A DNA stretch of 64,000 bases from Alphaproteobacteria bacterium. GTDB taxonomy: Bacteria; Pseudomonadota; Alphaproteobacteria; Reyranellales; Reyranellaceae. This document shows positions 44,526 through 52,772 of the stretch, one piece after another (positions within the stretch are counted from its first letter, which is position 1; each line of letters opens with the position of its first letter). The notes beneath the pieces were generated by a model. That model was not told where the DNA came from. It saw only the letters and a program-made list of their open reading frames with translations, and did not search any database. Made by a program: the position numbers and the translations under genes. The stretch lies in assembly GCA_016869975.1 (NCBI GenBank), contig VGCZ01000022.1, positions 1-64,000 on the forward strand, in the 5' to 3' direction.

Positions 44526-46397
44526 GTGTTTGATGTAGTACAGGTTCAGAGCGGCGGCCGGGTGGTGATCGATCGGTCGCGGGATGACAAGCTCACCCCG
44601 TTCGGCAAGGCGACGTTGTCCGACCGTTATCTGATGCCGGGCGAAAGCTATCAGGATCTCTTCGCGCGCGTGGCGTCGGCCTACGCCGACGACGATGCGC
44701 ATGCCCAGCGCTTGTACGACTACATCTCAAATCTCTGGTTCATGCCGGCGACGCCGGTGCTGTCCAACGGCGGCACCAAGCGCGGCCTGCCGATCTCCTG
44801 CTTCCTCAACGAGTCCGACGATTCGCTCGAGGGCATCGTCAAGCTATGGAACGAGAACGTCTGGCTGGCGGCGCGTGGCGGCGGCATCGGCTCCTACTGG
44901 GGCAACCTGCGCTCGATCGGCGAGAAGGTCGGCATGAACGGCAAGACGTCGGGCGTCGTGCCGTTCATCCGCGTCATGGATTCGCTCACGCTCGCGATCT
45001 CGCAGGGCTCGCTGCGCCGCGGCTCGGCTGCGGTTTACATCCCCGTCAGCCATCCCGAGATCGAGGAGTTCATCGAGATCCGCCGTGCCAATGGCGGCGA
45101 TCCCAACCGCAAGGCACTCAACCTGCATCACGGCATTCTCATCCCCGACTCCTTCATGCGCGCGGTCGAGAACGACGAGGAGTGGGCGCTGACCTCGCCC
45201 AAGGACGGCGCGCCGCTGCGCAAGATCTCGGCCCGTGGTCTGTGGATCCGCATCCTGCAGGCGCGCATCGAGACCGGCGAGCCCTACATCATCTTCATCG
45301 ACCACGTGAACAAGAACCTGCCCGAGCATCAGAAGCTCGCCGGCCTGCAGGTCAAGACGTCGAACCTGTGCAGCGAGATCACGCTGCCCACCGGCATCGA
45401 CCGCTTCGGCAAGGAGCGCACGGCGGTGTGCTGCCTCTCCTCGCTGAACCTCGAGACCTATTTCGAGTGGCACGAGCATCCGATGTTCATCGAGGACGTG
45501 ATGCGCTTCCTCGACAACGTGCTGCAGGGTTTCATCGAGGACGCCAGCGGCGACTTCCAGCGCGCCACCTATTCGGCGATGCGCGAGCGCAGCGTCGGCC
45601 TGGGCGTGATGGGTTTCCACTCCTTCCTGCAGGCCAACAACATCCCGCTCGAGTCGGTGATGGCCAAGGTGTGGAACAAGAAGATGTTCAAGCACATCAA
45701 GGCCGGCGTCGACGCCGCCTCGGTGGCCTTGGCCGAGCAGCGCGGCGCCTGCCCCGACGCCGCCGATTTCGGCATCATGGAGCGCTTCTCCAACAAGCTG
45801 GCGATCGCGCCCACCGCGTCGATCTCGATCATCTGCGGCGGCGCCTCGCCCGGCATCGAGCCGGTGGCGGCCAACGTCTTCATGCACAAGACGCTCAGCG
45901 GCTCGTTCAGCGTGCGCAATCCCTACCTCCAGAAGGTATTGGCGCAGAAGGGCCGCGACGACGAGGAGACCTGGACCTCGATCACCCTGAACCAGGGTTC
46001 GGTGCAGCATCTCGACTTCTTCGACGACCACGAGAAGGCGGTGTTCAAGACCGCCTTCGAGCTCGACCAGCGCTGGCTGATCGAACACGCCGCCGACCGC
46101 ACGCCGCACATCTGCCAGTCGCAGTCGCTCAACATCTTCCTGCCCGGCGACGTGCACAAACGCGACCTGCACCAGATCCACATGATGGCCTGGAAGCGGG
46201 GCGTGAAGACGCTCTATTACTGCCGCTCGCTCAGCATCCAGCGCGCGGAGGCGGTGTCGGGAGACATCGCCGGTTCCTCGGTCGCGATGCCCCCTCCCTA
46301 CAAGAACGGCGCCGACGCCCCCTCGGAACTGCCGCTGGCCGCGATGGCCACCCAGGAGAACAGCAACAACTACGAGGAATGCCTCGCCTGCCAATGA
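44526..46397 (+). CDS. nrdA: ribonucleoside-diphosphate reductase alpha subunit, class Ia
   Basis: 623 residues from a GTG. The catalytic barrel starts almost at once (LSDRYLMPGESYQDLF), so the N-terminal ATP-cone of about 90 residues is absent. Active-site residues are C92 in PISCFLNES, the N280-x-C282-x-E284 triad in SNLCSEI, the second redox cysteine in VCCLSSLNLE, the radical-relay tyrosines in TLYYCRSLS, and the C-terminal shuttle CLACQ. It reduces ribonucleotides to deoxyribonucleotides with NrdB. Lack of the cone in both subunits implies no classical dATP shut-off. nrdB follows after 89 bases. Confidence 0.96.
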   Translation: MFDVVQVQSGGRVVIDRSRDDKLTPFGKATLSDRYLMPGESYQDLFARVASAYADDDAHAQRLYDYISNLWFMPATPVLSNGGTKRGLPISCFLNESDDSLEGIVKLWNENVWLAARGGGIGSYWGNLRSIGEKVGMNGKTSGVVPFIRVMDSLTLAISQGSLRRGSAAVYIPVSHPEIEEFIEIRRANGGDPNRKALNLHHGILIPDSFMRAVENDEEWALTSPKDGAPLRKISARGLWIRILQARIETGEPYIIFIDHVNKNLPEHQKLAGLQVKTSNLCSEITLPTGIDRFGKERTAVCCLSSLNLETYFEWHEHPMFIEDVMRFLDNVLQGFIEDASGDFQRATYSAMRERSVGLGVMGFHSFLQANNIPLESVMAKVWNKKMFKHIKAGVDAASVALAEQRGACPDAADFGIMERFSNKLAIAPTASISIICGGASPGIEPVAANVFMHKTLSGSFSVRNPYLQKVLAQKGRDDEETWTSITLNQGSVQHLDFFDDHEKAVFKTAFELDQRWLIEHAADRTPHICQSQSLNIFLPGDVHKRDLHQIHMMAWKRGVKTLYYCRSLSIQRAEAVSGDIAGSSVAMPPPYKNGADAPSELPLAAMATQENSNNYEECLACQ

Positions 46398-46415
46398 GGC
46401 CCCGACCAGCCTTGA

Positions 46416-46453
46416 CCGCGCCGCCGTCCCGTTCCTGAGGGAGGGCGGCGCGG
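46416..46453 (+). other. nrdA-nrdB intercistronic hairpin
   Basis: CCGCGCCGCC (46416-46425) pairs perfectly with GGCGGCGCGG (46444-46453), extended inward by TCCC/GGGA across a single G-G mismatch. There is no T run. It may stabilise nrdA mRNA or adjust the subunit ratio. Confidence 0.6.
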
Positions 46454-46486
46454 ACACTCCTCAGCACTCCGTCCGTATCGGCCGCC

Positions 46487-47446
46487 ATGTCCCTGCTCGA
46501 CGCCAAGCCCATCTACAAGCCGTTCAACTATCCCTGGGCCTATGAGGCCTGGCACACCCAGCAGCGTATCCATTGGCTGCCGGAGGAAGTGCCGCTGGCC
46601 GACGACGTCAAGGATTGGCGCAACAAGCTCTCCGACTCCGAGCGGCATCTGCTGACGCAGATCTTCCGCTTCTTTACCCAGGCCGATGTCGAGGTGAACA
46701 ACTGCTACATGAAGCACTATTCCAGGGTCTTCAAACCCACGGAAGTGCAGATGATGCTCTCGGCCTTCTCGGCGATGGAGACGGTGCACATCGCCGCCTA
46801 CAGCCATCTGCTCGACACCATCGGCATGCCTGAGAGCGAGTACACGGCCTTCCTCCGCTACAAGGAGATGAAGGACAAGTACGACTACATGCAGGGCTTC
46901 AACGTTGACTCGAAGGAGGACATCGCCAAGACCTTGGCGGTGTTCGGTGCCTTCACCGAGGGCCTGCAGCTCTTCGCGTCGTTCGCCATGCTGCTGAACT
47001 TCCCGCGCTTCAACAAGATGAAGGGCATGGGCCAGATCGTCTCGTGGTCGGTGCGCGACGAGACCCTGCACTGCAACTCGATGATCCGCCTGTTCCGCAC
47101 CTTCATCTCGGAGAACCCGGAGATCTGGACCGAGGAGCTGCGGCGCGAGCTCTACGTCGCCTGCGCCACTATCGTCGACCACGAGGACGCCTTCATCGAC
47201 CTCGCCTTCGAGATGGGCGGCGTCGAGGGCATGACCGCCGAGGACGTCAAGAAGTACATCCGCTTCATCGCCGATAGGCGCCTGAACCAGCTCGGCCTGC
47301 AGCCGATCTTCCGCACCGAGAAGAACCCGCTGCCCTGGATCGACGCCATGCTCAACGCCGTCGAGCACACGAATTTCTTCGAGAACCGCGCGACCGAGTA
47401 CTCCAAGGCCTCGACCCGGGGGACCTGGGAGGAAGCGTTCGCGTAA
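46487..47446 (+). CDS. nrdB: ribonucleoside-diphosphate reductase beta subunit
   Basis: 319 residues. The diiron/tyrosyl-radical region AMETVHIAAYSHLLDTIG keeps the E-x2-H-x3-Y spacing of E. coli E115/H118/Y122, so a canonical tyrosyl radical is expected. Other ligands lie in FFTQADVEVNN and SWSVRDETLHCNSM. There is no N-terminal ATP-cone extension. It supplies the radical to NrdA. The ATG is 89 bases after nrdA with a hairpin between. Confidence 0.97.
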   Translation: MSLLDAKPIYKPFNYPWAYEAWHTQQRIHWLPEEVPLADDVKDWRNKLSDSERHLLTQIFRFFTQADVEVNNCYMKHYSRVFKPTEVQMMLSAFSAMETVHIAAYSHLLDTIGMPESEYTAFLRYKEMKDKYDYMQGFNVDSKEDIAKTLAVFGAFTEGLQLFASFAMLLNFPRFNKMKGMGQIVSWSVRDETLHCNSMIRLFRTFISENPEIWTEELRRELYVACATIVDHEDAFIDLAFEMGGVEGMTAEDVKKYIRFIADRRLNQLGLQPIFRTEKNPLPWIDAMLNAVEHTNFFENRATEYSKASTRGTWEEAFA

Positions 47447-47455
47447 CCGCGTTGC

Positions 47456-47475
47456 GCCACGCGCTCGCGCGTGGC
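47456..47475 (+). terminator. hairpin downstream of nrdB
   Basis: GCCACGCG, loop CTCG, CGCGTGGC: a perfect 8-base stem starting 10 bases after the nrdB stop. There is no U tract, so terminator function is uncertain. Confidence 0.45.
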
Positions 47476-47537
47476 ATCTGTGACATGGTCGCCGCGGCGA
47501 GTTCCTCCGCCGCGCCGCCATCGAGAAAGAACAACGA

Positions 47538-48482
47538 ATGCCGATCACGCGCACGATCGGATGGTGTATCGCCGCTGGCTTGCTGGGCACCGTGCTGGTG
47601 GCGCGGGCGCAGCAGCCTGCTCCCGCGCCGCCGCCCAAGCCGCCGGAGTTATCTGGCTACGCCATTTCCTACGCCATCACCATCGACAAGACGCCGGGCG
47701 ATATCCACGCCGAGGCGCAGCTTTCGGAGACCTGGACGCGCACCTGCGACGCCTGGAGCTATGGTGGCGCGCTGTATCACGCCATCGACAAGGGCATCAA
47801 GGGCCGCCGCGGCGAGGACCAGCCATTCAGCGACCAGGTCAGTATCTACAACGAGCGCCTGAATTTCACCGAGAGCCTCGATGGCGATCGGCTGGGCTAT
47901 CGCGCGCAATACATGGCCAATTCGCGCGGCGATCCGGCCGAGGGCGCAGCCTTCTTCGGTGGGCCGGACAAGAAGGGCACGCTACAGGTGCGCGCTGGCA
48001 GGGTGCCGCGCGAAGTGGCGCTGCCGCCGGGTAATGTCGGGCCGGTGATGGCCCGCCGCCTGCTGCTGGAGCAGCTGCGCGCCGACCATCCCGGCCCCTG
48101 GTACGTCTCGACCGTCGATCTGGTGCGCTTCCAGATGCCGATCGACCTGAAGATCGAGCGCACGGCGCCGGGGGCGTTCCGGGAAGCGGTCAGCACCGTC
48201 GGCACGCTCAAGGACGCGCCGCCGCCGGACCCCAAGGCGCCGAAGCCGCCCAAGGGCAAGGCGCCGGCCGCGCCGAGCCAAATCCGCGAGATGCCACCCT
48301 TGCTCAAGGGCTATCGCTGGGTTCTGAAGCAGACTTCCAACACCTTGGGCGAACGTGGCGAGGCGGTGTTCGAGATCTACGAAAGCGGTGTCATCACGCG
48401 CATGAACTTCAAGCGCGAGGGAATCGAGATGAAGGCCGTGATCAAGGAAATCACCGAGTTCCCCAACCCCAAGTGCGACTGA
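47538..48482 (+). CDS. EipB-like (DUF1849) periplasmic protein
   Basis: 314 residues. A signal peptide (about 1-25, ending VARAQ) is followed by a Pro-rich stretch and a beta-rich domain. The layout fits EipB, the alphaproteobacterial cell-envelope integrity protein: an early strand YAISYAITIDK, a cysteine in TWTRTCDAWSYG (C70) and a second cysteine at the extreme C-terminus (C313), matching the EipB disulfide. An insert DAPPPDPKAPKPPKGKAP is unusual. The family call is from topology and these few motifs, so it is moderate. It overlaps the next gene by 10 bases. Confidence 0.6.
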   Translation: MPITRTIGWCIAAGLLGTVLVARAQQPAPAPPPKPPELSGYAISYAITIDKTPGDIHAEAQLSETWTRTCDAWSYGGALYHAIDKGIKGRRGEDQPFSDQVSIYNERLNFTESLDGDRLGYRAQYMANSRGDPAEGAAFFGGPDKKGTLQVRAGRVPREVALPPGNVGPVMARRLLLEQLRADHPGPWYVSTVDLVRFQMPIDLKIERTAPGAFREAVSTVGTLKDAPPPDPKAPKPPKGKAPAAPSQIREMPPLLKGYRWVLKQTSNTLGERGEAVFEIYESGVITRMNFKREGIEMKAVIKEITEFPNPKCD

Positions 48483-49096
48483 GCGCCGCCGACGCCATCG
48501 CCGCGCTGTTCGAGTCCCGCCCGCGCGGCGAGCGGCGCGCTCTCGCCGACGCCGATCTGCTGGTGCGCGCCGCCGTGCCCAGCGACGGCGATTGGCGGGG
48601 ATGCTTCACGATCAAGCGCAGCGGTGCGCGTCTGTTCGGGGCGGGCTTCCGCACCGGCGATCTCGGCCATGCGTTCTTTCGCGACCAGGCACGGCGCGGT
48701 CACATTCTGATCGTCGAGAGCCGCGCCGGCCGAAGGTTGGGCTTCGTCATCGTCGTGCGTGAAGGCCGCGATCTGGAGCTGCAGAACATCTACATGCGCT
48801 ACGAGGCGTCCGGCCGCGGCGTCGGCCGGCTGATGATGGACGGCGTGCTGGCGTTTGCCGCGAGGATCACCGCGTCGCGCGTGACGCTGCTGACCAGCGG
48901 CACCGCGCCCTGGAACCGCCGCTGGTACGAGAGCGTCGGCTTTCGCCGCTGGCCGATCGGCGTGGCGATGCCGCGCTATCTGTACAAGGCGCATCGCGAA
49001 GAGGTGCGGCGGCTGGGCATCCAGCGCAGCCCGCACGCCCGCGCGCGCATCGTGATGGTGCTGGGACCGCCGGCGTCCCGCCGGCTCTCCTATTGA
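48473..49096 (+). CDS. GNAT family N-acetyltransferase
   Basis: 207 residues from a GTG that overlaps the previous gene by 10 bases. The acetyl-CoA loop is seen as YEASGRGVGRLMMDGVLAF (Q/RxxGxG/A type), preceded by the strand LELQNIYM and followed by VTLLTSGTAPWNRRWYESVGF, typical for motif B. The substrate is unknown. Its last residues (GPPASRRLSY) and stop codon are encoded inside the inverted repeat at 49063-49120, so the original C-terminus may have differed. Confidence 0.8.
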   Translation: MRLSAADAIAALFESRPRGERRALADADLLVRAAVPSDGDWRGCFTIKRSGARLFGAGFRTGDLGHAFFRDQARRGHILIVESRAGRRLGFVIVVREGRDLELQNIYMRYEASGRGVGRLMMDGVLAFAARITASRVTLLTSGTAPWNRRWYESVGFRRWPIGVAMPRYLYKAHREEVRRLGIQRSPHARARIVMVLGPPASRRLSY

Positions 49097-49120
49097 TGCC
49101 GGCGAGACGCCGGCGGTCCC
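49063..49120. repeat. large perfect inverted repeat, probably a dispersed palindromic element
   Basis: GGGACCGCCGGCGTC (49063-49077) and GACGCCGGCGGTCCC (49106-49120) are perfect 15-base arms; GCCGGC/GCCGGC (49080-49085, 49098-49103) extends the stem, with a 12-base loop. It contains the stop codon of the GNAT gene and ends just before the convergent monooxygenase gene. The sequence style is that of REP-like intergenic repeats. Confidence 0.8.
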
Positions 49121-49127
49121 AAAGACG

Positions 49128-50378
49128 TCAGCTCCCGGCCGCGAGCTTCAGCAGGCTTTCCTTGTCGTAGAGCGCGATGCGCTTGTAGTCGCCGACGATG
49201 CTCTCGAGCTCGGCCGCGGGTAGCACCGCCTCGAGATCGGTGAAGCCGTCCGGCGCACGCTCCTCGACGAGGTCGAGCATCCGGTCGAGTCCGTGCTTGC
49301 GGTTGCTCTCGACGATGCGCGCGGTGGGCGGCAGGCGGCGTGACTCATAGCGCTTCAGCGCCGCGACCGGATCGGCCTCTTCCGTGATCGCGATGGTAAG
49401 CGCCTCGCCATCGATGATCGCCTGCGTGGCACCGTTGGAGCCGATGGGATACATCGGATGCGCCGCGTCGCCCAGCAAGGTGACGCGATCGTGGCTCCAG
49501 CGCGGCAGCGGATCGCGATCGACCATCGGGAACTCGAAGATCGCGCTGGCCGAGCGGATGATTCTGGGCACGTCGATCCAGCCAAAATTCCAGCCCGCGA
49601 ATTTCGGCAGGATGTCGTTGGCGTCGCCCGGCTTGTTCCAGTCCTCGCGCGGCGGCGTGGTGCCGTCGCCGAGATAGAGGTCGGCGATCCAGTTGATCAG
49701 CGCCTTGCCACCCTCGGCATGCCGGCGCGAGATCGGGTAGCAAACGAATTTCTGGCGGTGGTGGCCGGCCTGCACCATCGAGCGGCCGGTAAGGAAGGGC
49801 GCGCCTTCGCTGACGCCGCGCCACATCATCACGCCCTGCCAGCGCGGCGGGCCTTCATCGGGATAGAACGTCGCGCGCACCGTCGAGTGGATACCGTCGG
49901 CGCCGATCAGGATGTCGGCGCGGTCCTCGCCAACGGCGTTGCCGTCGCGGTCGACGAAATGCGCTGTGACGCCATCCGCCGTCTGCTCGAACCGCGCCAG
50001 GCGATGGCCCGGGCGGATGCTGTCGGCGCTCAGCCGCTTCGTCGCGGCGTTGAGCAGCGCCATCTGCAGATCGCCGCGATGGATCGAGAACTGCGGCCAG
50101 GGATAGCCGCCGTCGAGCCCGCGTGGATCGCGCCAGATCGGCTGGCCGTGGCGATTGGCGAAGACCAGCTCGGCGGTGCGGATCGCCACCCGGTCGAGAT
50201 CGTCGACCAGGCCGAGCTTCGAGAGGATGCGCACGGCGCTGGGTTGCACGTTGATGCCGACGCCCAGAGCGCGGATCTCGCCGACCGCTTCGTAGACGCG
50301 CACCTGATGGCCGGCCGCCCGCAGGCAGAGCGCGGCGCTCAGCCCGCCGATGCCACCACCGACGATGATCGCCCGCAT
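49128..50378 (-). CDS. FAD-dependent monooxygenase (UbiH/salicylate-hydroxylase type)
   Basis: 416 residues, group A flavoprotein monooxygenase. The FAD motif IIVGGGIGGLSAALCLRAAG, the DG motif ADILIGADGIHSTVR and the GD motif VTLLGDAAHPMYPIGSNGA are intact. The family hydroxylates aromatic rings using NAD(P)H and O2. The order monooxygenase-DUF971-Trm112-LON-CnoX on this strand is common in alphaproteobacteria. The substrate is not determined; the ubiquinone-pathway enzymes are close relatives, but the sequence looks more like 6-hydroxynicotinate/salicylate-type enzymes. Confidence 0.9.
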   Translation of the reverse strand: MRAIIVGGGIGGLSAALCLRAAGHQVRVYEAVGEIRALGVGINVQPSAVRILSKLGLVDDLDRVAIRTAELVFANRHGQPIWRDPRGLDGGYPWPQFSIHRGDLQMALLNAATKRLSADSIRPGHRLARFEQTADGVTAHFVDRDGNAVGEDRADILIGADGIHSTVRATFYPDEGPPRWQGVMMWRGVSEGAPFLTGRSMVQAGHHRQKFVCYPISRRHAEGGKALINWIADLYLGDGTTPPREDWNKPGDANDILPKFAGWNFGWIDVPRIIRSASAIFEFPMVDRDPLPRWSHDRVTLLGDAAHPMYPIGSNGATQAIIDGEALTIAITEEADPVAALKRYESRRLPPTARIVESNRKHGLDRMLDLVEERAPDGFTDLEAVLPAAELESIVGDYKRIALYDKESLLKLAAGS

Positions 50379-50382
50379 GCGC

Positions 50383-50769
50383 TCAGGGATCGCGGCTCAG
50401 CCCGCGATAGAGCAGGGCGGCGAGATAGGTGTCCCACTTTTCCTTGTGCTTGCTGCCAAGCTCGTGGAGGTAGGCCCAGCTGTAGATGCCGGTGTCGTGC
50501 TTGTCGTCGAAGCGGATACGGATGGCGTAGTTGCCGACCGGCTCGATGGCGTCGATGCGCACGTGGCGGCGGCCGGGGACGATCTTCTTCTGATCGGCGC
50601 TGTGGCCCTGCACCTCGGCCGAGGGGCTCTCGACGCGCAGATACTCGGCCGAATAGGTGAATTTGCGGCCGTCCTCGAAATCGACCTCCAGCCGTCCCTC
50701 GTCGCGGAACAGGCGGATCTCGGCCGGCCAGGGTTGCGTGCCGGCGCGCGGCGCCTCTGCCAGGCTCAT
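50383..50769 (-). CDS. DUF971 family protein
   Basis: 128 residues. [37 protein letters not shown] and [22 protein letters not shown] are the DUF971 (gamma-butyrobetaine-hydroxylase N-terminal-like) pattern. The function is unknown; the fold has a possible Fe-S/zinc link in other contexts. Its start overlaps the end of the Trm112 gene by 4 bases, so they are translationally coupled. Confidence 0.88.
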   Translation of the reverse strand: MSLAEAPRAGTQPWPAEIRLFRDEGRLEVDFEDGRKFTYSAEYLRVESPSAEVQGHSADQKKIVPGRRHVRIDAIEPVGNYAIRIRFDDKHDTGIYSWAYLHELGSKHKEKWDTYLAALLYRGLSRDP

Positions 50770-50975
50770 GGCGTATCCTCCAGCCGGCGCGCCTCGCCCG
50801 GCAGCATGATCGGGATGCCGTCGCGAATCGGATAGGCCAGCCCGGCGCGGCGGCTGATCAGCTCGCCGGCGGCGGCGTCGAACTCCAGCGGCCCGTGGGT
50901 CACCGGGCAGACCAGGATCTCGAGCAGCTTCGGGTCGATGCCGACCTTGCCGGCCGGCGTTTCGGGAGGGGACAT
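50766..50975 (-). CDS. Trm112 family protein
   Basis: 69 residues. The conserved [17 protein letters not shown] opening and [17 protein letters not shown] end define the Trm112/UPF0434 family. In eukaryotes and some bacteria these proteins stabilise methyltransferases. Only one Cys (of the usual zinc set) remains. It is coupled to the DUF971 gene by an ATGA overlap. Confidence 0.9.
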   Translation of the reverse strand: MSPPETPAGKVGIDPKLLEILVCPVTHGPLEFDAAAGELISRRAGLAYPIRDGIPIMLPGEARRLEDTP

Positions 50976-51017
50976 GCGACGCTCCGGACGCTTGGCGTTC
51001 CCTATAGCACGGCGGGG

Positions 51018-51728
51018 TTAGTGGCGCGACGGCGTCTGCGGTCCGCCGCCGCCCATCGCCGCCATCTCCAGCAGCGCGATCAGCAGGCGCGCCCGCGCCG
51101 AGCCGTCGGGCGCCTCGAGCAAAGCCTGCTTCTCCGTCGGCGCGAAAGGGCAGACCATGGCGAGCGAGGTCACCAGGTTGTCGTCGCCGGCGCGCTTCAG
51201 CCCGCTCCAGTCGCCCTGCAGCTTGCGCGCCCGGAAGAAGCCCTCCAGCGCCGACATTAGCCTGGGACGGTCGAGCTCCATCGCCATGTCGTCGCCATCG
51301 AGATCGCCGCGATAGCGCTCGTAATTCGGGATCACGCGGCGATAGCCATTGGCGTGCGTCGCCAGCTCCTTGCCGGTCTCGAAGCGGATCAGCCCGGCGA
51401 GGGTGACCAGCAGGCGCCCGTCATCGGTCTCGGAAAAGGCGACGATGCGGCCGGCGCAGCCCACGCCCTCGACCTGCGGCGGGCCGCTGTCGTCGGGCAG
51501 GCCGTCGCCGGCGAAGCCGCCGGGCATGGTCGGCTGCAGCATGCCGATCATGCGCGCGCCGGCCAGGGCGTCGAAGAACATCGCGAGGTAGCGCGGCTCG
51601 AAGATGTTTAGCGGCAGCCGGCCGCCCGGCAGCAGCAGCACGCCGCTCAGCGGGAAGATCGGCAGCACTTCGGGCAATTGCTCGAAGGCCGGATCAAACG
51701 GGTTGCTCGATACTCGGCGCTCGCTCAC
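51018..51728 (-). CDS. LON peptidase substrate-binding domain protein
   Basis: 236 residues, the LON N-terminal domain alone with no protease or ATPase part. Landmarks are VLPIFPLSGVLLLPGGRLPL, NIFEPRYLAMFFDALAG, RMIGMLQP and GRIVAFSETDDGRLLVTLAG. Such proteins are thought to bind unfolded clients. It follows cnoX on the same strand after 19 bases, which supports a proteostasis role. Confidence 0.92.
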   Translation of the reverse strand: MSERRVSSNPFDPAFEQLPEVLPIFPLSGVLLLPGGRLPLNIFEPRYLAMFFDALAGARMIGMLQPTMPGGFAGDGLPDDSGPPQVEGVGCAGRIVAFSETDDGRLLVTLAGLIRFETGKELATHANGYRRVIPNYERYRGDLDGDDMAMELDRPRLMSALEGFFRARKLQGDWSGLKRAGDDNLVTSLAMVCPFAPTEKQALLEAPDGSARARLLIALLEMAAMGGGGPQTPSRH

Positions 51729-51747
51729 CGCGCGCCTCCGCGTCGGC

Positions 51748-52668
51748 TCAGGAGAACAGGATCGAGGACAGCCGCTTGCGCCCCTCGACGCTCAGCGGAT
51801 CGGCGAAGCCCAGCGCCTCGAAGAACTTCAGCAGCTGCTTGCGCGCGGCCTCGTCGTTCCATTTGCGGTCGAGCTTGATCGAGGTCAGCAGATGGTCGAG
51901 CGCCTCCTGGCGGCGGCCATTGGCGTAGAGCGCCATGGCGAGGTCGTAGCGCGCCTGGTGATCCTTCTCGTTGGCCGCGACCTTGGCCTCCAGCTCGCCC
52001 ACCGGGCCGGCGTCGGCGGCCTGCTCGGCGAGGTCGACCGCCGACTTGGCGGCGACGATATCGGCGTGCTTGGCGAGCTCCGGCGTCAGCGAGGCCAGCA
52101 GCTCCTTGGCGCCCTCGACGTCCTCGGTGGCGAGGCGGACCTTGACCAGCCCGGCGATGGCTGGCGCCGATTCCGGCTCCTGCTGCAAGATCGCGTCGTA
52201 GACTTGCGCCGCCTGCGCCACGTCGCCGTCAGCCAATGCCTTCTTGGCGGCCTCGAGGGCCGCGGCCATCTCCTCGGCGCCCGGCGGGCCGCCGGTGGCC
52301 TGCACCAGGCGGTCGATGAACTGCTTGACCTGGCTCTCGGGCAGGGCGCCGACGAAGCCGTCGACCGGGCGGCCCTGGAAGAAGGCATAGACGGCGGGGA
52401 TCGACTGGATGCGCAGCTGCTGCGCCAGCATCTGGTTCTCGTCGATATTGATCTTCACCAGCTCGACGGCGCCCTTGGCGGCCTTGACCTGCTTCTCGAT
52501 GATCGGGCCCAGCGTCTTGCACGGCCCGCACCACGGCGCCCAGAAATCGACGATCACCGGCCGCGTGCGGCTGGCGTCGATCACGTCCTTGGCGAACTTC
52601 TTCTGGTCGGAGTCCTTGACGAGGTCGGCGCCGCCAGCCGGCGCGCCGCCACCGATGATCTGATCCAT
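51748..52668 (-). CDS. cnoX: CnoX-type thioredoxin/TPR co-chaperone
   Basis: 306 residues. An N-terminal thioredoxin domain has the active site WAPWCGPCKTLGP (C47, C50), so unlike E. coli CnoX it keeps both cysteines and should be redox-active. The C-terminal half is TPR-like (GDVAQAAQVYDAIL, HQARYDLAMALYANGRRQEALDHLL). CnoX proteins hold oxidised or unfolding clients and hand them to GroEL or DnaK. It heads the group running to the monooxygenase gene. Confidence 0.9.
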   Translation of the reverse strand: MDQIIGGGAPAGGADLVKDSDQKKFAKDVIDASRTRPVIVDFWAPWCGPCKTLGPIIEKQVKAAKGAVELVKINIDENQMLAQQLRIQSIPAVYAFFQGRPVDGFVGALPESQVKQFIDRLVQATGGPPGAEEMAAALEAAKKALADGDVAQAAQVYDAILQQEPESAPAIAGLVKVRLATEDVEGAKELLASLTPELAKHADIVAAKSAVDLAEQAADAGPVGELEAKVAANEKDHQARYDLAMALYANGRRQEALDHLLTSIKLDRKWNDEAARKQLLKFFEALGFADPLSVEGRKRLSSILFS

Positions 52669-52772
52669 GAATTAAGCCCTCTTTGCGCCGGAATGTGGCG
52701 GCTGCACCAGGGAATTGCAAGCCGGCCCGGGCCTTGCATTCCAGCCCCGCAGCCGCCAGAAACGGCGCCGGG

